This document shows positions 13,707 to 14,941 of a stretch of 14,941 nucleotides of DNA, in pieces. This DNA comes from Firmicutes bacterium CAG:124. Lineage in GTDB: Bacteria > Bacillota > Clostridia > Oscillospirales > Oscillospiraceae. How positions within the stretch are numbered: the first letter of the stretch is position 1; every line of letters starts with the position of its first letter. The stretch lies in NCBI GenBank assembly GCA_000432135.1, contig HF990634.1, forward strand, positions 9,206 to 24,146. The letters run 5' to 3'. Under the pieces are notes generated by a model that saw only the letters and a program-made list of their open reading frames with translations, was not told where the DNA came from and ran no database searches. The translations under genes and the position numbers were made by a program.

Positions 13707-14852
13707 ATGATTCTGGTAAAAGGACAGGTGAAGCAGTTGCCTAGGTACGGAGAAAACATCTACCGCCGCAAGGATGGCCGCTGGGAAGGGCGTTATATCG
13801 CAATGCGTCTGCCGGATGGCAGGGCGAAGTACAAGTCTGTCTATGGGAAAACGCATGATATTGTCAAGAAAAAGCAGATGGCGGCAATTCAGGCGCTGGC
13901 AAAGGAGCCGGCCGCAGCCTGTGATCTGACGGTAAAAGAGCTTTTTGCGCGGTATCTTGCGCAGGCGGATGTGAAACCCTCCACGCGCGAACGATACCGC
14001 TTCATGATCGAACGGCACATTCTTCCGCAGCTTGGGCAGACGCCTGTTTCAAAGTTGACGGCGAAAGGACTTTCTGACTTCCTGCGGCATTTGAAGAATC
14101 ACGGGCGGCTGGACGGAAAAGGCGGCCTGTCTCCAAAGACCGTGCGGGATGTGGCGGTTCTGATAAAGTCAGCCCTCCGGTTTGCTCAAGCAGAATATCA
14201 CTGTGTCTGTGACGCGCTGAACGCGCGTCTTCCTGTCTATACGCAGAAAAAGGTCGAGGTGCTTTCCGACACGGAGCTGGCCGTGCTGGGAAAAGCCCTA
14301 TTGCCGTCAAAGAAAATCAGTCTTGCCGTTATGCTGGCGTTACACGCAGGTCTGCGCGTGGGCGAGGTCTGTGCGCTGCGCGTTTGTGATATCGACTATC
14401 TGGCTGGAACGGTTCAGGTCTGCCGCTCTGTGCAGCGGGTCACGCTGAACGGCAAGTCTCAGCTTCTTGTGCAGCGGCCCAAAAGCGACAGTTCCGAGCG
14501 GATCGTGCCCCTGCACCCGGAGTTGCTGCTTTTCCTGAAAAAAGCGACGGCAAAGCTACCGTCTGACGCCTATATTATGACCGGGCAGATTGGCCAGCCC
14601 ATGGACCCGCGTACCTGCCAGTATCAGTTTACGGTGCTTTTGAAGCGCTGCGGCATCCATCACCGGGGGTTCCACGCCCTTCGGCATACATTTGCCACAC
14701 GCTATATTGAAAACGGCGCGGATATCAAAAGCATTAGCGAAATGTTGGGACACGCGGATATCAAGACAACACTGAAATTGTACGTTCATCCGTCGCTTGA
14801 GAGCAAACGCCGCTGCATCCAGCAGATCAGCTTCCTAAAGATCGGTGCTTAG
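13707..14852 (+). CDS. Tyrosine recombinase / phage-type integrase
   Basis: With the ATG at 13707 the protein has 381 residues, normal for integrases of integrative elements. The N-terminus (E-N-I-Y-R-R-K-D-G-R-W-E-G-R-Y) resembles the AP2-like arm-binding domain, followed by a SAM-like core-binding domain (about 70-150). The catalytic domain has Arg217 (G-L-R-V-G-E), a probable Lys in R-P-K-S-D, His323-x-x-Arg326 (H-A-L-R-H), His349 (L-G-H-A-D) and Tyr359 as nucleophile, so it looks active. The start is uncertain: no candidate (GTG 13626, ATG 13707, GTG 13728) has a well-spaced ribosome-binding site. It is transcribed away from the ncRNA and ends at its own terminator. No excisionase, tRNA or attachment repeat was recognised, so which side the element lies on is unknown. 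Confidence 0.93.
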   Translation: MILVKGQVKQLPRYGENIYRRKDGRWEGRYIAMRLPDGRAKYKSVYGKTHDIVKKKQMAAIQALAKEPAAACDLTVKELFARYLAQADVKPSTRERYRFMIERHILPQLGQTPVSKLTAKGLSDFLRHLKNHGRLDGKGGLSPKTVRDVAVLIKSALRFAQAEYHCVCDALNARLPVYTQKKVEVLSDTELAVLGKALLPSKKISLAVMLALHAGLRVGEVCALRVCDIDYLAGTVQVCRSVQRVTLNGKSQLLVQRPKSDSSERIVPLHPELLLFLKKATAKLPSDAYIMTGQIGQPMDPRTCQYQFTVLLKRCGIHHRGFHALRHTFATRYIENGADIKSISEMLGHADIKTTLKLYVHPSLESKRRCIQQISFLKIGA

Positions 14853-14866
14853 TTTGTCTTTTTGCG

Positions 14867-14896
14867 CCCACCGGCACATGTAGCCGGTGGGTTTTT
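14867..14896 (+). terminator. Intrinsic terminator of the integrase gene
   Basis: CCCACCGGC (14867-14875) and GCCGGTGGG (14883-14891) pair perfectly around ACATGTA, followed by five T residues, 15 bases after the integrase stop codon. The remaining bases to the right edge show no confident feature. Confidence 0.88.
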
Positions 14897-14941
14897 GTCT
14901 GCCGATTTGTCGTCAAAAATCTGGTCAGTCAACCGCCGAAG

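Noticed and set aside
14849..14941. Open minus-strand frame entering from the right edge and ending next to the integrase stop
   Set aside because: Only about 30 codons are visible and they run straight through the integrase terminator; it could be a convergent gene's tail but there is too little to support it.

Overview
The window looks like chromosome from a Gram-positive, anaerobic gut-type bacterium of the Bacillota, most likely class Clostridia and near Oscillospiraceae/Ruminococcaceae. This is an inference from three things: a protein with three C-terminal SLH domains (cell-wall-polymer anchoring), the mix of DUF4430-like, InlB-type and helical-repeat surface modules, and the moderately high GC of most genes. 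No rRNA, tRNA or CRISPR array was seen.

Almost everything up to about 13.55 kb is transcribed leftward (minus strand). Reading along transcription from right to left: (a) a predicted strong sigma-A promoter at 13586-13559 opens a gene-free stretch of about 560 bases, full of hairpins and closed by a textbook intrinsic terminator at 13034-12990. I read it as an unrecognised structured ncRNA or a very long attenuated leader. (b) Next is a three-gene cassette (12926-11924) whose members overlap by ATGA. Its first two genes are paralogues carrying a motif like the homing-endonuclease-associated repeat. (c) A hairpin-rich intergenic stretch (11923-11657) precedes (d) a secreted beta-propeller-like protein (11656-10223). 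(e) Then comes a 1494-residue SLH-anchored surface protein with a propeller-like region, an InlB-type repeat and a DUF4430-like (transcobalamin C-terminal-like) domain (10081-5597). (f) A 1247-residue exported or membrane-anchored protein follows, with Ig-like repeats, a second DUF4430-like domain and nine CxxC motifs (5407-1664). (g) Last are a MoxR AAA+ ATPase (1634-699) and a DUF58 protein (702 to beyond the left edge), translationally coupled to each other.

Genes d-g look like one functional unit: two large surface proteins sharing the same DUF4430-like module, a secreted propeller, and a MoxR/DUF58 pair of the kind that assembles or matures partner proteins. Capture of a ligand (possibly a corrinoid, by analogy with transcobalamin) at the cell surface is a hypothesis only. 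No cobalamin riboswitch or transporter was seen.

On the right, a rightward tyrosine recombinase (13707-14852) with its own terminator marks the edge of an integrated element, or a former one. Between it and the ncRNA promoter lies a nested dyad (13574-13610) that could be an operator or an attachment-site core. The junction of integrase, ncRNA and repeat-protein cassette is the most unusual part of the window.
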